From: Rhodothermales bacterium
GTDB lineage: Bacteria; Bacteroidota; Rhodothermia; Rhodothermales; JAHQVL01
Assembly: GCA_041391505.1 (NCBI GenBank)
Contig: JAWKNW010000024.1
Coordinates: 1-64,000 of the forward strand
Direction of reading: 5' to 3'
Length of the DNA stretch: 64,000 nucleotides
Shown here: positions 1 through 7,405 of the stretch, one piece after another
How the letters are laid out: each line of letters begins with the position of its first letter
Position numbering within the stretch: position 1 is the stretch's first letter
Made by a program: the position numbers and the translations under genes
The notes under the pieces: generated by a model
Seen by the model: the letters and a program-made list of their open reading frames with translations, nothing else
Database searches by the model: none
Told to the model about the DNA's origin: nothing

Positions 1-1
1 C

Positions 2-70
2 ACCTGCAGGATCATGGCTGATGCGCCAATGGCCGGCGCCCGAAGCACCCATAGCTCTACCGTTTTATGA
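2..70 (+). CDS. C-terminal tail of an upstream gene (partial)
   Basis: This frame is open from the window edge and stops at 68-70, sharing ATGA with the start of the next gene. Such four-base overlaps are common between co-translated genes in this window. About 22 residues are visible and show no domain. Because the following genes are ccmD-like and ccmE, the tail could belong to a heme-handling protein such as CcmC; that is inference from position only. Confidence 0.35.
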   Translation, partial: TCRIMADAPMAGARSTHSSTVL

Positions 71-333
71 CCATCCATCCGATATTCCAGGAAGCGCCGC
101 AGGAAGCCGGCCAGGCGGACGACGCGATCCACACCGCGTACGACAGCACCTGGGCGATCCAGCAAATTCCTGAACGTGGGCCCGTAGGCTCGGAGCGCTT
201 TATGCTTGCCGAAGACAAACTGTTCGTCGTACTCGCGGTCGTCCTGATCATCTGGGCGGGAATCTCATTGTTTCTCATCCGGAGCGACCGCAAATTGACC
301 CGACTGGAGAAGGCCCTCAAGGAACGAAGCTGA
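67..333 (+). CDS. ccmD: CcmD-like small membrane protein of cytochrome c maturation
   Basis: An 88-residue protein with one membrane segment at about residues 50-68 (KLFVVLAVVLIIWAGISLFL), followed by a basic tail (RSDRKLTRLEKAL). This hydrophobic segment plus Leu/Arg-rich tail is the pattern of the CcmD family, which helps release holo-CcmE from the CcmABC heme-loading complex. The 45-residue N-terminal extension is longer than in most CcmD proteins and is low in recognisable motifs. The gene overlaps the upstream frame by ATGA and lies 71 bp before ccmE, which supports the assignment. CcmD proteins are short and diverge fast, so the call rests mainly on context. Confidence 0.7.
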   Translation: MTIHPIFQEAPQEAGQADDAIHTAYDSTWAIQQIPERGPVGSERFMLAEDKLFVVLAVVLIIWAGISLFLIRSDRKLTRLEKALKERS

Positions 334-404
334 CCAGCCGGCATTCATTACGATACCGCCTTGAACCGGGCGTCGACACCACGATCACGATCCTGCACAG
401 GACC

Positions 405-785
405 ATGAAAATAAAAAACATCCTCGCACTCGCCCTCGGCATTGTATTCGTCGGGGTGCTGTTCATGAACTTCGGCAGCTCGGTGGGCGGCTACATGGAT
501 TTCCAGGAGGCCCAGGCCTCGGGTTCGTCGGCGCACGTGGTGGGCACGTGGGCGAACGACCATCCGATCAACTACGACCCGCAGACGAACACGTTCACGT
601 TCCACATGCGGGATGAAAACGGCACCCTGCTGAAGGTCGAGTACCCGAACCCGAAGCCGGCCAACTTCGAGGACGCCGAAAAGCTGGTGATCGAAGGCAA
701 GATCAAGGGCGATGTCTTCGCCGCCGAGCATATCCTGGTGAAGTGCCCGTCGAAGTATAACGACACCAACGTGATGGGGACGTGA
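405..785 (+). CDS. ccmE: CcmE, cytochrome c maturation heme chaperone, Cys-type
   Basis: This 126-residue periplasmic heme chaperone has an N-terminal anchor (about residues 5-23) and a beta-barrel body with the CcmE signature regions VVGTW, VEY and VIEGKI. In classical CcmE heme binds covalently to a His in HxxxY. Here the site reads KCPSKY (Cys114 at 744-746, Tyr118 at 756-758), the CxxxY form known from variant System I of archaea, sulfate reducers and others. His is present earlier (AAEHILVKC) but not at the heme site. The stop overlaps the GTG start of the DUF1499 gene. The assignment is firm; the chemistry of the Cys site is taken from the family. Confidence 0.93.
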   Translation: MKIKNILALALGIVFVGVLFMNFGSSVGGYMDFQEAQASGSSAHVVGTWANDHPINYDPQTNTFTFHMRDENGTLLKVEYPNPKPANFEDAEKLVIEGKIKGDVFAAEHILVKCPSKYNDTNVMGT

Positions 786-1210
786 GCTTGATCCCGTTAC
801 CCTTTTCAGGAAGGCCGGCGCTGCGCCTCGCAGCCGCCGGCTTTTTCGTTTTCAGCCTCCTCTTCGCGCAAGCGATGTCCGATCCCGTGCCCCCCTGTCC
901 CGAGACGCCGAACTGCGCCCGGGAATCCGCCAGTTTCCCCGTCGCGCCGGACACCCTCCGCGCCCGGGCCCGCGCCGCGCTGGAGGCGATGGGCCCCGGC
1001 TCGATCGAAGTCACCGACGAGGGCGCGTTCCACGCCGTCTTCCGGGTCGTGATTTTCCTGGACGACGTGCATGTCGCCGTAGCGCCCGACTCCGCCGGCA
1101 GCACCCTGACAATCCGCAGCGCCAGCCGGGTAGGGCACAGCGACCTGGGTGTGAATGCGCGGCGGGTCAGGCGGTTCTGGAGCATATTGAAAGCAAGTGA
1201 ATCGAAATAA
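782..1210 (+). CDS. DUF1499 family protein
   Basis: A 142-residue protein starting at a GTG that overlaps the ccmE stop. Residues about 15-32 form a signal-like hydrophobic stretch ending in AQA, so export is likely. The body carries the DUF1499 hallmarks: an N-terminal CPETPNCA Cys motif, a central beta segment (FRVVIFLDDVHVAV), and the C-terminal RSASRVGHSDLGVNARRVRRFW block. No biochemical function is established for the family. A degenerate paralogue of the same C-terminal block lies at 4166-4369, on the far side of the accessory segment that starts just after this gene. Third-position differences show the two are old paralogues, not a fresh duplication. Confidence 0.88.
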   Translation: MSLIPLPFSGRPALRLAAAGFFVFSLLFAQAMSDPVPPCPETPNCARESASFPVAPDTLRARARAALEAMGPGSIEVTDEGAFHAVFRVVIFLDDVHVAVAPDSAGSTLTIRSASRVGHSDLGVNARRVRRFWSILKASESK

Positions 1211-1218
1211 AAAGCCGA

Positions 1219-1247
1219 TTGACACCCGAAACGTTACGGGTTACATT
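1219..1247 (+). promoter_or_regulatory. Promoter of higBA with an operator palindrome in the spacer
   Basis: A perfect -35 box TTGACA (1219-1224) is followed after 17 bases by TACATT (1242-1247), one base from TATAAT. The first 16 bases of the spacer (1225-1240) read CCCGAAACGTTACGGG, an imperfect palindrome with 14 of 16 symmetric positions matching. A palindrome between -35 and -10 in front of a toxin-antitoxin operon is where the antitoxin or TA complex normally binds to repress itself. The toxin start lies 30 bases past the -10 box. Promoter strength and HigA binding are inferred. Confidence 0.65.
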
Positions 1248-1276
1248 CGGTATATCCCAGCACAACGCTCCCCAGC

Positions 1277-1555
1277 TTGATACAGTCCTTCCGACATAAG
1301 GGATTAAAACGTCTGTTCGAGGAGGACGACCGTTCCCGCGTCAATCAGGAGCACGTCGCCCGACTCCGACGCATACTGACGCAGCTGGAATTTGCACAAC
1401 GTATCGAGGACATGAACGCCCCAGGCTGGGGACTACATGCGCTGAAAGGCGATCTGAAAGGTTTCTGGGCAGTTAAAGTGAGCGGCAACTGGCGCGTGAC
1501 GTTTCGTTTCGATGAAGGACACGCCTGGGATGTCGATTATATCGATTACCACTGA
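1277..1555 (+). CDS. higB: HigB-type toxin (RelE superfamily mRNA interferase)
   Basis: This 92-residue protein begins at a TTG and opens with IQSFRHKGLKRLFEEDD, the usual N-terminus of HigB/plasmid-maintenance killer proteins. It continues with the conserved HALKGDLKGFWAVKVSGNWRV core and ends FRFDEGHAWDVDYIDYH. The family cleaves mRNA on the ribosome; the basic residues and the C-terminal DYH are the expected catalytic region. The toxin precedes the antitoxin, as in typical higBA operons, and is separated from it by 17 bp. No start other than TTG gives the family N-terminus. Confidence 0.92.
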   Translation: MIQSFRHKGLKRLFEEDDRSRVNQEHVARLRRILTQLEFAQRIEDMNAPGWGLHALKGDLKGFWAVKVSGNWRVTFRFDEGHAWDVDYIDYH

Positions 1556-1572
1556 CAACAAGCGATACGACC

Positions 1573-1875
1573 ATGCGGATGCGTAATCCAGTCCACCCGG
1601 GTGAAATACTGCGGGAAGAATACCTCCAGCCTCTGGGCCTGAGCATTACGACGGCCGCCGAAAAAATCGGAGTAACTCGGAAAGCGCTCTCCGAACTGGT
1701 CAACGAGCGTTCCGGCGTAAGCCCGCTGATGGCGTGGCGGCTCTCCATCGCCTTCGACACCAGCCCCGAGTTGTGGACCAATATGCAGACAGGCTACGAC
1801 CTGGCTCAGGAGCGTGACAACCCGGCGCTATCGGCGGTGCAGAATATCTATCGGCCTGAGGGCGTGGCGCGTTGA
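1573..1875 (+). CDS. higA: HigA-type antitoxin, XRE-family DNA-binding protein
   Basis: A 100-residue protein with the HigA signature VHPGEILREEYLQPLGLSIT followed by an XRE helix-turn-helix (TAAEKIGVTRKALSELVNERSGVS, about residues 26-50) and the family sequence MAWRLSIAFDTSPELWTNMQ. It should neutralise the HigB toxin encoded just upstream and repress the shared promoter at 1219-1247. The C-terminal QERDNPALSAVQNIYRPEG is a flexible tail. Complete and unbroken, so the pair is probably functional. Confidence 0.93.
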   Translation: MRMRNPVHPGEILREEYLQPLGLSITTAAEKIGVTRKALSELVNERSGVSPLMAWRLSIAFDTSPELWTNMQTGYDLAQERDNPALSAVQNIYRPEGVAR

Positions 1876-1912
1876 AAAGCCGGCGAGGATTCTATTATGC
1901 GTCCGCCTCTTG

Positions 1913-1985
1913 GTCATCCCGAGGGAGATGTTCGAGTATGCTCTGTCATTAGTGAAGCGCTCCAATGCCGGCACACTTGACAACA
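1913..1985. repeat. Decayed REP-like element
   Basis: The stretch begins GTCATCCCGAGGGAG and later carries TCATTAGTGAAGCGC, resembling the ends of the REP-like repeats at 22763, 24764 and 25916 in weakened form. It sits exactly where the T9SS cargo pseudogene (minus strand) loses its normal C-terminus, and just after higA. The element may mark the break point. Recognition is by eye and the match is partial. Confidence 0.4.
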
Positions 1986-1989
1986 TTAT

Positions 1990-2554
1990 TTCCTTCCACG
2001 TCACTTCGTGATGCCCGGCCGCATGCTCCCCGTCAGCGAGAATGACTACCTCGCGGCCAATGATATCGAAGACTCGCAGATCGATCACCCCATCCTGCGG
2101 CAGATCCGATCCGATCGTTGTGGACGGGTTAAATGGGTTCGGATAATTCTGGTCGAGTATTATCTTCCTGGGCGCCTCGACCTGCAACTCGATGACCCGG
2201 GATCCAATCCGCGCTCCGCTATCTGTAAAAACCCCAAACGAGAGGTGCTCCGTAGCACGAATAGGAGCACTTCGATCTATCGAGAAAGAAAATCTAAAAG
2301 CCCCTCCCCTCCTGATGCTATCGATGAAATAGCACTTTCTCTTTCATCCAGCCTCAACCACGAAGGTGCTTGCTCTACCCTCACGGCAACACGCTCCGAT
2401 GTTCGAGATCCGCTGTTCACCACGGAAAGCTCATCTGGTTGCCCTCAGTCGCGAACGGAATGAGGTAGGCTTCACCTGCTTTCTTGGCGCTTTCCTGACC
2501 ATAGGCCTGCACAGTGAATACCATTGCAATAAAAAGGGGAGACCACGTCATCAT
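1990..2554 (-). pseudogene. Broken T9SS cargo protein gene
   Basis: Reading leftward from ATG at 2554-2552, seven bases after the stop of the neighbour, a clear signal peptide appears (MMTWSPLFIAMVFTVQAYGQ) followed by ESAKKAGEAYLIPFATEG, then a stop near 2430. Protein-like sequence resumes in a second frame (RVAVRVEQAPSWLRLDERE) and in a third frame (RATEHLSFGVFTDSGARIG), ending with a type A T9SS sorting domain: LDQNYPNPFNPSTTIG and LRVFDIIGREVVILADGEHA up to HHEVTWKE. The last part of the sorting domain, normally about 30 residues after the Trp, is missing and replaced by repeat-like sequence. So at least two frameshifts and a 3' truncation inactivate it. It was probably the second gene of an operon with 2562-4043. 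Confidence 0.75.
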
Positions 2555-2561
2555 AATACCT

Positions 2562-4043
2562 TTATTGAATACGGATCCTGAGGGCATTCACCGCCGGATT
2601 TGTTATTTCGAAAGACGTCCCCGGCCCAATGGTTCGAGTCGCCACCACTTGGCCATTTGCCATTTCTTCCACTATCATCGCCTGGCCTTGACCAATACCG
2701 GCCGTTTCAATCGTTACCGGATATGCGCTGGACTGTATCACCACAGTACCAAGACTCCCCTCGACTAGATCGCTGCCAAGTGTATATCGTGCATCGAAGC
2801 TATCGGGCACAGGAGGAATGGGCGGCAAGGCGTGTGAATGCCGGTGCTGAGTTGGTAGGTTTCCTCCCATAAACAGCATCCGACTTTTCCCGGTCCTATC
2901 GCGCAGGACAAGAGATGTAAATCCATTCTCTTCAGGGCGGAATGCCGCAAACGCGCGTTGTCTCTTACCAGGAGCCGCCGAACAATCCAGCGTAACCTGC
3001 CCGCTGGCTATGGTCTTTACCCAATACCCTTTACCCTGCTCGAACGAAGTAGGATTAACGTATTGTCCATCCCAACCGAATATCAATTCATTGCCTTCTC
3101 CCTCGATGATTCCCCCTGGGTCGTCAATTGATGAGATGTCGAATTCACAGCTCGGCCCAGCCACCAGATTCCATCCTTCACCAAGATCTAATGTTATAAC
3201 TTCTACTACGGTACCTATTACGGTCTGATTGCCCGCGGTCCGTGACCAGGCCCAATAGCCTTTACCCATCTCCAACTCCTCTTGGCTTACATAGGCCACA
3301 CCTGACCATACAAACGGAGGTTGCTCAAGTAATATTTCATCAAATATGGTTTTATAGTTGCTAGAAGGTGGTTGAAGTGGTAATCCAATCATTAAATAGC
3401 TACCATTTAAAGGTATATTAACTTCTGAAGGAGGAAATACTCCCAATATATTTCGACTATATCCCTCAATAAATGGCTTTACACTATAATACTCGCTTTC
3501 ATATCTATCGAGTGCGTTCTTCAGTTCCGAGCCATCACCAATTCTACCCATGATCTGCAATGTCGCAACCTGTAGTTGCCAGGCTGCAGCAGTTGCTGCT
3601 CTCAACGTTTCAACTTCTTCGGTAAATTCAACAGGCGTATCCTTAGTCAATTCGCGATATGCTTGATTCAGCGTAGCGTGATCCGTCGCAGTGTCAAGAT
3701 ATACTCGCCGCAATATAACTTTTGATGCCTCAGTATTGATGGCCTCTAGCAACAGTAATAACCCCTCGTATCTACCTGCCTGCATTGTCTCCGGGTACTC
3801 TATTAAGTTGGCCGGTAAAACAATCTTTTCACTTATTTTATCCACATACCCATCTGGATCTGACAGCATCCTTTTTAGGGCGTCTGATGTGGGTGTGTCT
3901 GGATAATATACCCCATCAGGAGATGATAGTAACAACACAATATCACTCTCAATCTGGCCTGATTGTGCATTTGATGCGTAGTGAAATAGCATAATGCTAA
4001 TAACAAATGCCAGAAGCATGGCTTTGCCGAATGTTCTCTTCAT
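2562..4043 (-). CDS. Secreted protein with two GWNLV/GKGYW modules, AT-rich
   Basis: I chose the start at 4043, which gives 493 residues beginning MKRTFGKAMLLAFVISIMLF and ending the signal peptide near SNAQ; the open frame extends 30 codons further but those lack a signal. The N-terminal third is helical and unrecognised. From about residue 235 come two related modules: LNGSYLMIGLPL...EMGKGYWAWS and GEGWNLVAGPS...EQGKGYWVKT. This repeat type is common in secreted proteins of Rhodothermales and Balneolales. There is no obvious C-terminal sorting domain. Base composition is strikingly low in G+C: the 60 bases at 3361-3420 contain 19 G/C. That suggests transfer from another genome. Its neighbour downstream is the T9SS pseudogene. 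Confidence 0.75.
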   Translation of the reverse strand: MKRTFGKAMLLAFVISIMLFHYASNAQSGQIESDIVLLLSSPDGVYYPDTPTSDALKRMLSDPDGYVDKISEKIVLPANLIEYPETMQAGRYEGLLLLLEAINTEASKVILRRVYLDTATDHATLNQAYRELTKDTPVEFTEEVETLRAATAAAWQLQVATLQIMGRIGDGSELKNALDRYESEYYSVKPFIEGYSRNILGVFPPSEVNIPLNGSYLMIGLPLQPPSSNYKTIFDEILLEQPPFVWSGVAYVSQEELEMGKGYWAWSRTAGNQTVIGTVVEVITLDLGEGWNLVAGPSCEFDISSIDDPGGIIEGEGNELIFGWDGQYVNPTSFEQGKGYWVKTIASGQVTLDCSAAPGKRQRAFAAFRPEENGFTSLVLRDRTGKSRMLFMGGNLPTQHRHSHALPPIPPVPDSFDARYTLGSDLVEGSLGTVVIQSSAYPVTIETAGIGQGQAMIVEEMANGQVVATRTIGPGTSFEITNPAVNALRIRIQ

Positions 4044-4165
4044 GTTATTGCTGTATATGAAGAACTGGATTAGTCCGAGCCAGATCCGTTTCTGCTTCTC
4101 AGGGCTTTCGCACCGACCCCGACATGGCTTCAAAACAATCTATAAGACAGGGGTAAAGCAGGCCT

Positions 4166-4369
4166 TCAGTCAGCGCAAATGCCGGAGAGAGGGCTTCAGG
4201 ATGGCGCCGAGCGGTGTTTTTTACGGCCGATGTGCTGGTGGGCGTGTAGGCCGATGGGGCCGGCAGCACGTTGACGATCCGCAGCAAAAGTCGCGTGGGT
4301 CACAGCGATCTTGGGGTCAACCGGCGGCGGGTGCCGCGGTACTGGTGTATGCTACTGGACGAAGGATGA
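4166..4369 (+). pseudogene. DUF1499 pseudogene (C-terminal fragment)
   Basis: In one frame the sequence reads RAVFFTADVLVGV, a TAG stop at 4247-4249, then ADGAGSTLTIRSKSRVGH and SDLGVNRRRVPRYW, closing with a stop at 4367-4369. The intact gene at 782-1210 has AGSTLTIRSASRVGH and SDLGVNARRVRRFW at the same place. The in-frame stop and the absence of a recognisable N-terminal half mark this as a remnant. Synonymous sites differ widely from the intact copy, so it is an old paralogue. Confidence 0.8.
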
Positions 4370-4447
4370 GACCGGTCGACGTTGTGTCGCATGCACGTTC
4401 CCGGATCAGGCCGCAGGGATGCGGTAAACCGATGCGCGAGGATGCGC

Positions 4448-4822
4448 CTAGGGGAGGATCGGCCGGAGGACATGCCGGCCATACGCCACGAAGGCCATGA
4501 GCAGGCCAAGCGCAACACTCATCACGATGGGCGAGATCTCGTAGTACTTGAGGTGCACGAACACGAAGACCAGCGTTTCGGCGGCCAAGAGTGATGCGGC
4601 CAGGACGGTAAGTTGCGGCTGCCACCGCAGTGCGCTGGGGACGATCAGACCTACGACGCAAACGAGCTCCAGTATGCCCAGCCCCATCCAGACCTCCCGG
4701 GGCAACGCGCCGAAGGAAGCTACGTCCTGACTGACCGTATCGAACATGAAGATTTTCATGACCGCCGACGAGCCAAAAATGAGCGCGGCGAGCACTTGCA
4801 GAACCCAGAGCAGCACGTTCAT
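4448..4822 (-). CDS. DoxX-like membrane protein
   Basis: A 124-residue protein with four predicted membrane helices: about residues 5-22 (LWVLQVLAALIFGSSAVMK), 46-62 (VWMGLGILELVCVVGLIVP), 70-88 and 96-113. The FGSSAVMKIF start and GLGILELVCVVGLIVP second helix match the DoxX-like family, small inner-membrane proteins of mostly unknown role. No operon partner is evident: the DUF1499 remnant is convergent on one side and a gap of 361 bp lies on the other. Confidence 0.78.
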   Translation of the reverse strand: MNVLLWVLQVLAALIFGSSAVMKIFMFDTVSQDVASFGALPREVWMGLGILELVCVVGLIVPSALRWQPQLTVLAASLLAAETLVFVFVHLKYYEISPIVMSVALGLLMAFVAYGRHVLRPILP

Positions 4823-5183
4823 AGCACATTACTCCATCGGTTTCACCCCCGTCATGCCGGGGTGCAGGCCCCAACATGATGTGTGAACATGTGATACGCC
4901 GGCGTTATCGCTTGTTCCAGCCCTGCGTGGCAAGGCGGAAGTCGCGAGGCTCCTATCCAAAACCACCTATCGCCTCGGACTCGCATACTTCAGTGGCGCG
5001 CAGTTGAAAAGTATGGAAGCATACCACATCTTCATACCGAGCCCGGCGAAGCATCAATCCAAGGCGCTACGCCCGGCGACAACGGCATGGGTCGCCTTTC
5101 AGTCAGATTACCTTCCATTAGTCACTTCGCTCGTTTCTTCAAGGCGTTCAGTATGACAGGCGCGCATGAGTGCTTAAGACCAC
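4823..5183. other. Intergenic gap with a decayed REP-like element
   Basis: No open frame with protein-like composition is present. At 5111-5158 the reverse complement reads TGTCATACTGAACGCC and then GAGCGAAGTGACTAATGG, the two halves of the common TCATCCTGAGCGAAGTGA intergenic repeat separated by an insert. The remainder (4823-5110) shows nothing I can name; it should include the promoter of the DoxX-like gene. Confidence 0.4.
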
Positions 5184-6614
5184 TTACAGATAAATAAGCG
5201 TCGCGATCAGGAAGTAGACGGTGAGCCCCAGGATATCGTTCAGCGTCGTGATAAACGGCCCCGCCGCCAGCGCGGGGTCGATGCCGAATTTATCGAGGAG
5301 GAGGGGGACGAAGGTGCCGATCATCGTCGCGAACATGACGATGCAGATGAGGGACAGGCCGGTCGTCATGGCGAGGTGGACGGGGTCGGAGACGGTGGCG
5401 GCGAAGCTATCGACGAGGTGGGGTAAAATCATGATCGCGCCGGCCACGAGGGACGCCAGACAAAGCCCGTTGATCAGCGCCGCGGTCGACTCCTTCCCCA
5501 GCCGGCGAATGACGTCGCTCGTCCACACGTCCCCCGAGGCGAGGCCCTGCACGATGATGGCGGAGCTTTGTATCCCCACGTTGCCGGCCGTCGACATCAT
5601 AATCGGTAAAAACGAGGCCAGCACCACGGCGGCCTCCAGCGCGTGCTCGAAGCTGCCGATCACCATCCCCGAGAAGCCGGCGCCGAGCAGGCCGGCCATC
5701 AGCCAGGGCAGCCGGCCGCGCGAAATCCGCAAAACGGAGTCGGTCCGTTCGAGGCCGCCCGTCACGCCGCTCATCAGCTGGATGTCTTCCTCGGCCTCCT
5801 CGCGGATGACGTCGACCACGTCGTCGATCGTGATGCGCCCGATCAGGCGGCCCTCGGCGTCGACGACGGGGAGCACCACGAGGTCGTACCGTTCCATGAT
5901 GCGGGCGACTTCCTCCTGGTCGAGTTCGGTGGTCACCGCCTCGAAGTCGGTCTTCATCAGCGCGTCGATCCGCGCGTTCGCGGGCGAGAGCAGGAGCTGC
6001 TTGAGCGACACGACGCCTTCGAGGTGGCCCTCCTCATCGACGACGTACACCGCGTAGATCGGCTCGATGTGTTCGGCGAGCCGGCGCACCTCTTCGGTCA
6101 CCTGCGCCACGGTCCACGAATGCAGCGCCGGCACGTACTCGCGCTGCATGATGCCGCCGGCGGACTCCTCGTCGTACGCCAGCAGTTCACGAACGTGGTG
6201 CGCATCCTCCAGCCCGTGGAGCACCTGCTCGGCCATCTCGTCGGGCAGGTCGGCGAGGATGTCCGTCGCATCGTCGGTGTCGAGGTTATCGAGCAGCTCC
6301 GAGATGCGGCCGGGGCGCGATTCCTCGAGCAGGCCGGTCCGGATGTCGCTGTCGAGTTCGGCCAGGACGTCGCCGCCCACTTCGACGGGCAGGTGGTCGA
6401 ACAGGAGCTGGGCGTCTTCCTCGGCGAGGTGCGAGATGAGGTTGGCCAGATCGGCGGGGTGGAGGTCCGCGATCAGGTTATTCAGCATGCCACGGTCGTC
6501 CGCCCGCAGCAGCGCGGAGATGTCGTCGACGAGTTCGTCGTCGACTTCCAGCGAGCTACCCTTTCGGTCTCGATTGTCGTCCATCACGGGATTCGCCATG
6601 TTTTCGGTCCTCAT
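5184..6614 (-). CDS. mgtE: Magnesium transporter MgtE
   Basis: A 476-residue protein with the full MgtE layout. The N-terminal superhelical domain (about residues 30-150) contains LHPADLANLISHLAEEDAQLLFDHLP. A CBS pair (about 155-275) has YAVYVVDEEGHLEGVVSLKQLL and LVVLPVVDAEGRLIGRITIDDVVDVI. Five C-terminal helices include the pore region GMVIGSFEHALEAAVVLASFLP and GNVGIQSSAI. The family imports Mg2+ through the inner membrane, with the cytoplasmic domains acting as a Mg2+ sensor that closes the pore. The start overlaps the ksgA stop by four bases, so the two are probably co-translated. No M-box riboswitch could be placed upstream because ksgA is there. Confidence 0.95.
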   Translation of the reverse strand: MRTENMANPVMDDNRDRKGSSLEVDDELVDDISALLRADDRGMLNNLIADLHPADLANLISHLAEEDAQLLFDHLPVEVGGDVLAELDSDIRTGLLEESRPGRISELLDNLDTDDATDILADLPDEMAEQVLHGLEDAHHVRELLAYDEESAGGIMQREYVPALHSWTVAQVTEEVRRLAEHIEPIYAVYVVDEEGHLEGVVSLKQLLLSPANARIDALMKTDFEAVTTELDQEEVARIMERYDLVVLPVVDAEGRLIGRITIDDVVDVIREEAEEDIQLMSGVTGGLERTDSVLRISRGRLPWLMAGLLGAGFSGMVIGSFEHALEAAVVLASFLPIMMSTAGNVGIQSSAIIVQGLASGDVWTSDVIRRLGKESTAALINGLCLASLVAGAIMILPHLVDSFAATVSDPVHLAMTTGLSLICIVMFATMIGTFVPLLLDKFGIDPALAAGPFITTLNDILGLTVYFLIATLIYL

Positions 6615-7402
6615 TCATGGATGACAGGAGCTAGATGACGCGCCAGCGCGACGAAGTCGGCCGGCGACAGGGTTTCGGGCCGGAGGCCGGCGACCGATTC
6701 GGGCAGTTCAACGCCGCGGGCCGATGTCAGGGCGCGCAGGCTGTTGCGCAGGGTCTTCCGCCGCTGGTTGAAGGCCGTCCGCACGACGGTGCGCAAAAAC
6801 GACACCTCGTCGCCGGCGGCGAGCGCCTCGTGGCGCCGGAAGGTCAATCGAACAACCGAACTCTCCACATCAGGTTTCGGGAAGAAGACGTTCCTCGACA
6901 CATTAAACAGGAGTTCGGCGTCGGCCTGGAGCTGGACGAGCACGCTGAGGATCCCGTACGTCTTGCTCCCCGGGCCGGCCACGAGCCGTTCGGCGACTTC
7001 GCGCTGCATCATCAGCACGGCCTCCGCGAACAGCGCATCGTGGTCCAGCAGGTCGAAAACGATGGGACTGGTGATGTTGTACGGCAGGTTGCCGATCACA
7101 TGGAGCGGCCCCGCTCCTTCCGCCGCCACCGCCGGCCAGTCGACCTTCAGCACATCGACATGCCGCACATCGACGCCGGGGAGGGTCTCGTCCAGATAGG
7201 CCACCGCGCGTTCATCCACCTCGATGGCGAGGAACCGCTCGAAGCGCTCGGCGAGGTGCGTCGTGAGCGCACCGGTGCCGGGTCCGATCTCCACCACGCG
7301 CGCGCCGGCGTCGGCGCGCAGGGCATGGACGATCTTGAGCTGGAGGTTACGGTCGTGAAGAAAGTGCTGGCCGAGCCGTTTGTTGGGTTGAATGCCGGAC
7401 AT
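6611..7402 (-). CDS. ksgA: 16S rRNA dimethyladenosine transferase KsgA
   Basis: At 263 residues this is of normal length. It starts with the family N-terminus NKRLGQHFLHDRNL and has the SAM-binding motif VVEIGPGTGALT (about 37-48), the acidic loop IEVDERAV, and the catalytic NLPYNIT (about 105-111). The C-terminal helical part carries FNQRRKTLRNSLRAL. KsgA dimethylates two adjacent adenosines near the 3' end of 16S rRNA late in small-subunit assembly. It lies 3 bp downstream of the VWA gene and overlaps mgtE, forming a VWA-ksgA-mgtE transcription unit. Confidence 0.96.
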   Translation of the reverse strand: MSGIQPNKRLGQHFLHDRNLQLKIVHALRADAGARVVEIGPGTGALTTHLAERFERFLAIEVDERAVAYLDETLPGVDVRHVDVLKVDWPAVAAEGAGPLHVIGNLPYNITSPIVFDLLDHDALFAEAVLMMQREVAERLVAGPGSKTYGILSVLVQLQADAELLFNVSRNVFFPKPDVESSVVRLTFRRHEALAAGDEVSFLRTVVRTAFNQRRKTLRNSLRALTSARGVELPESVAGLRPETLSPADFVALARHLAPVIHE

Positions 7403-7405
7403 CCG

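Noticed and set aside
3994..4500. 168-codon plus-strand frame over the DUF1499 remnant
   Set aside because: It runs in a different frame from the DUF1499-like sequence and shows no family features; the real signal is the pseudogene at 4166-4369.
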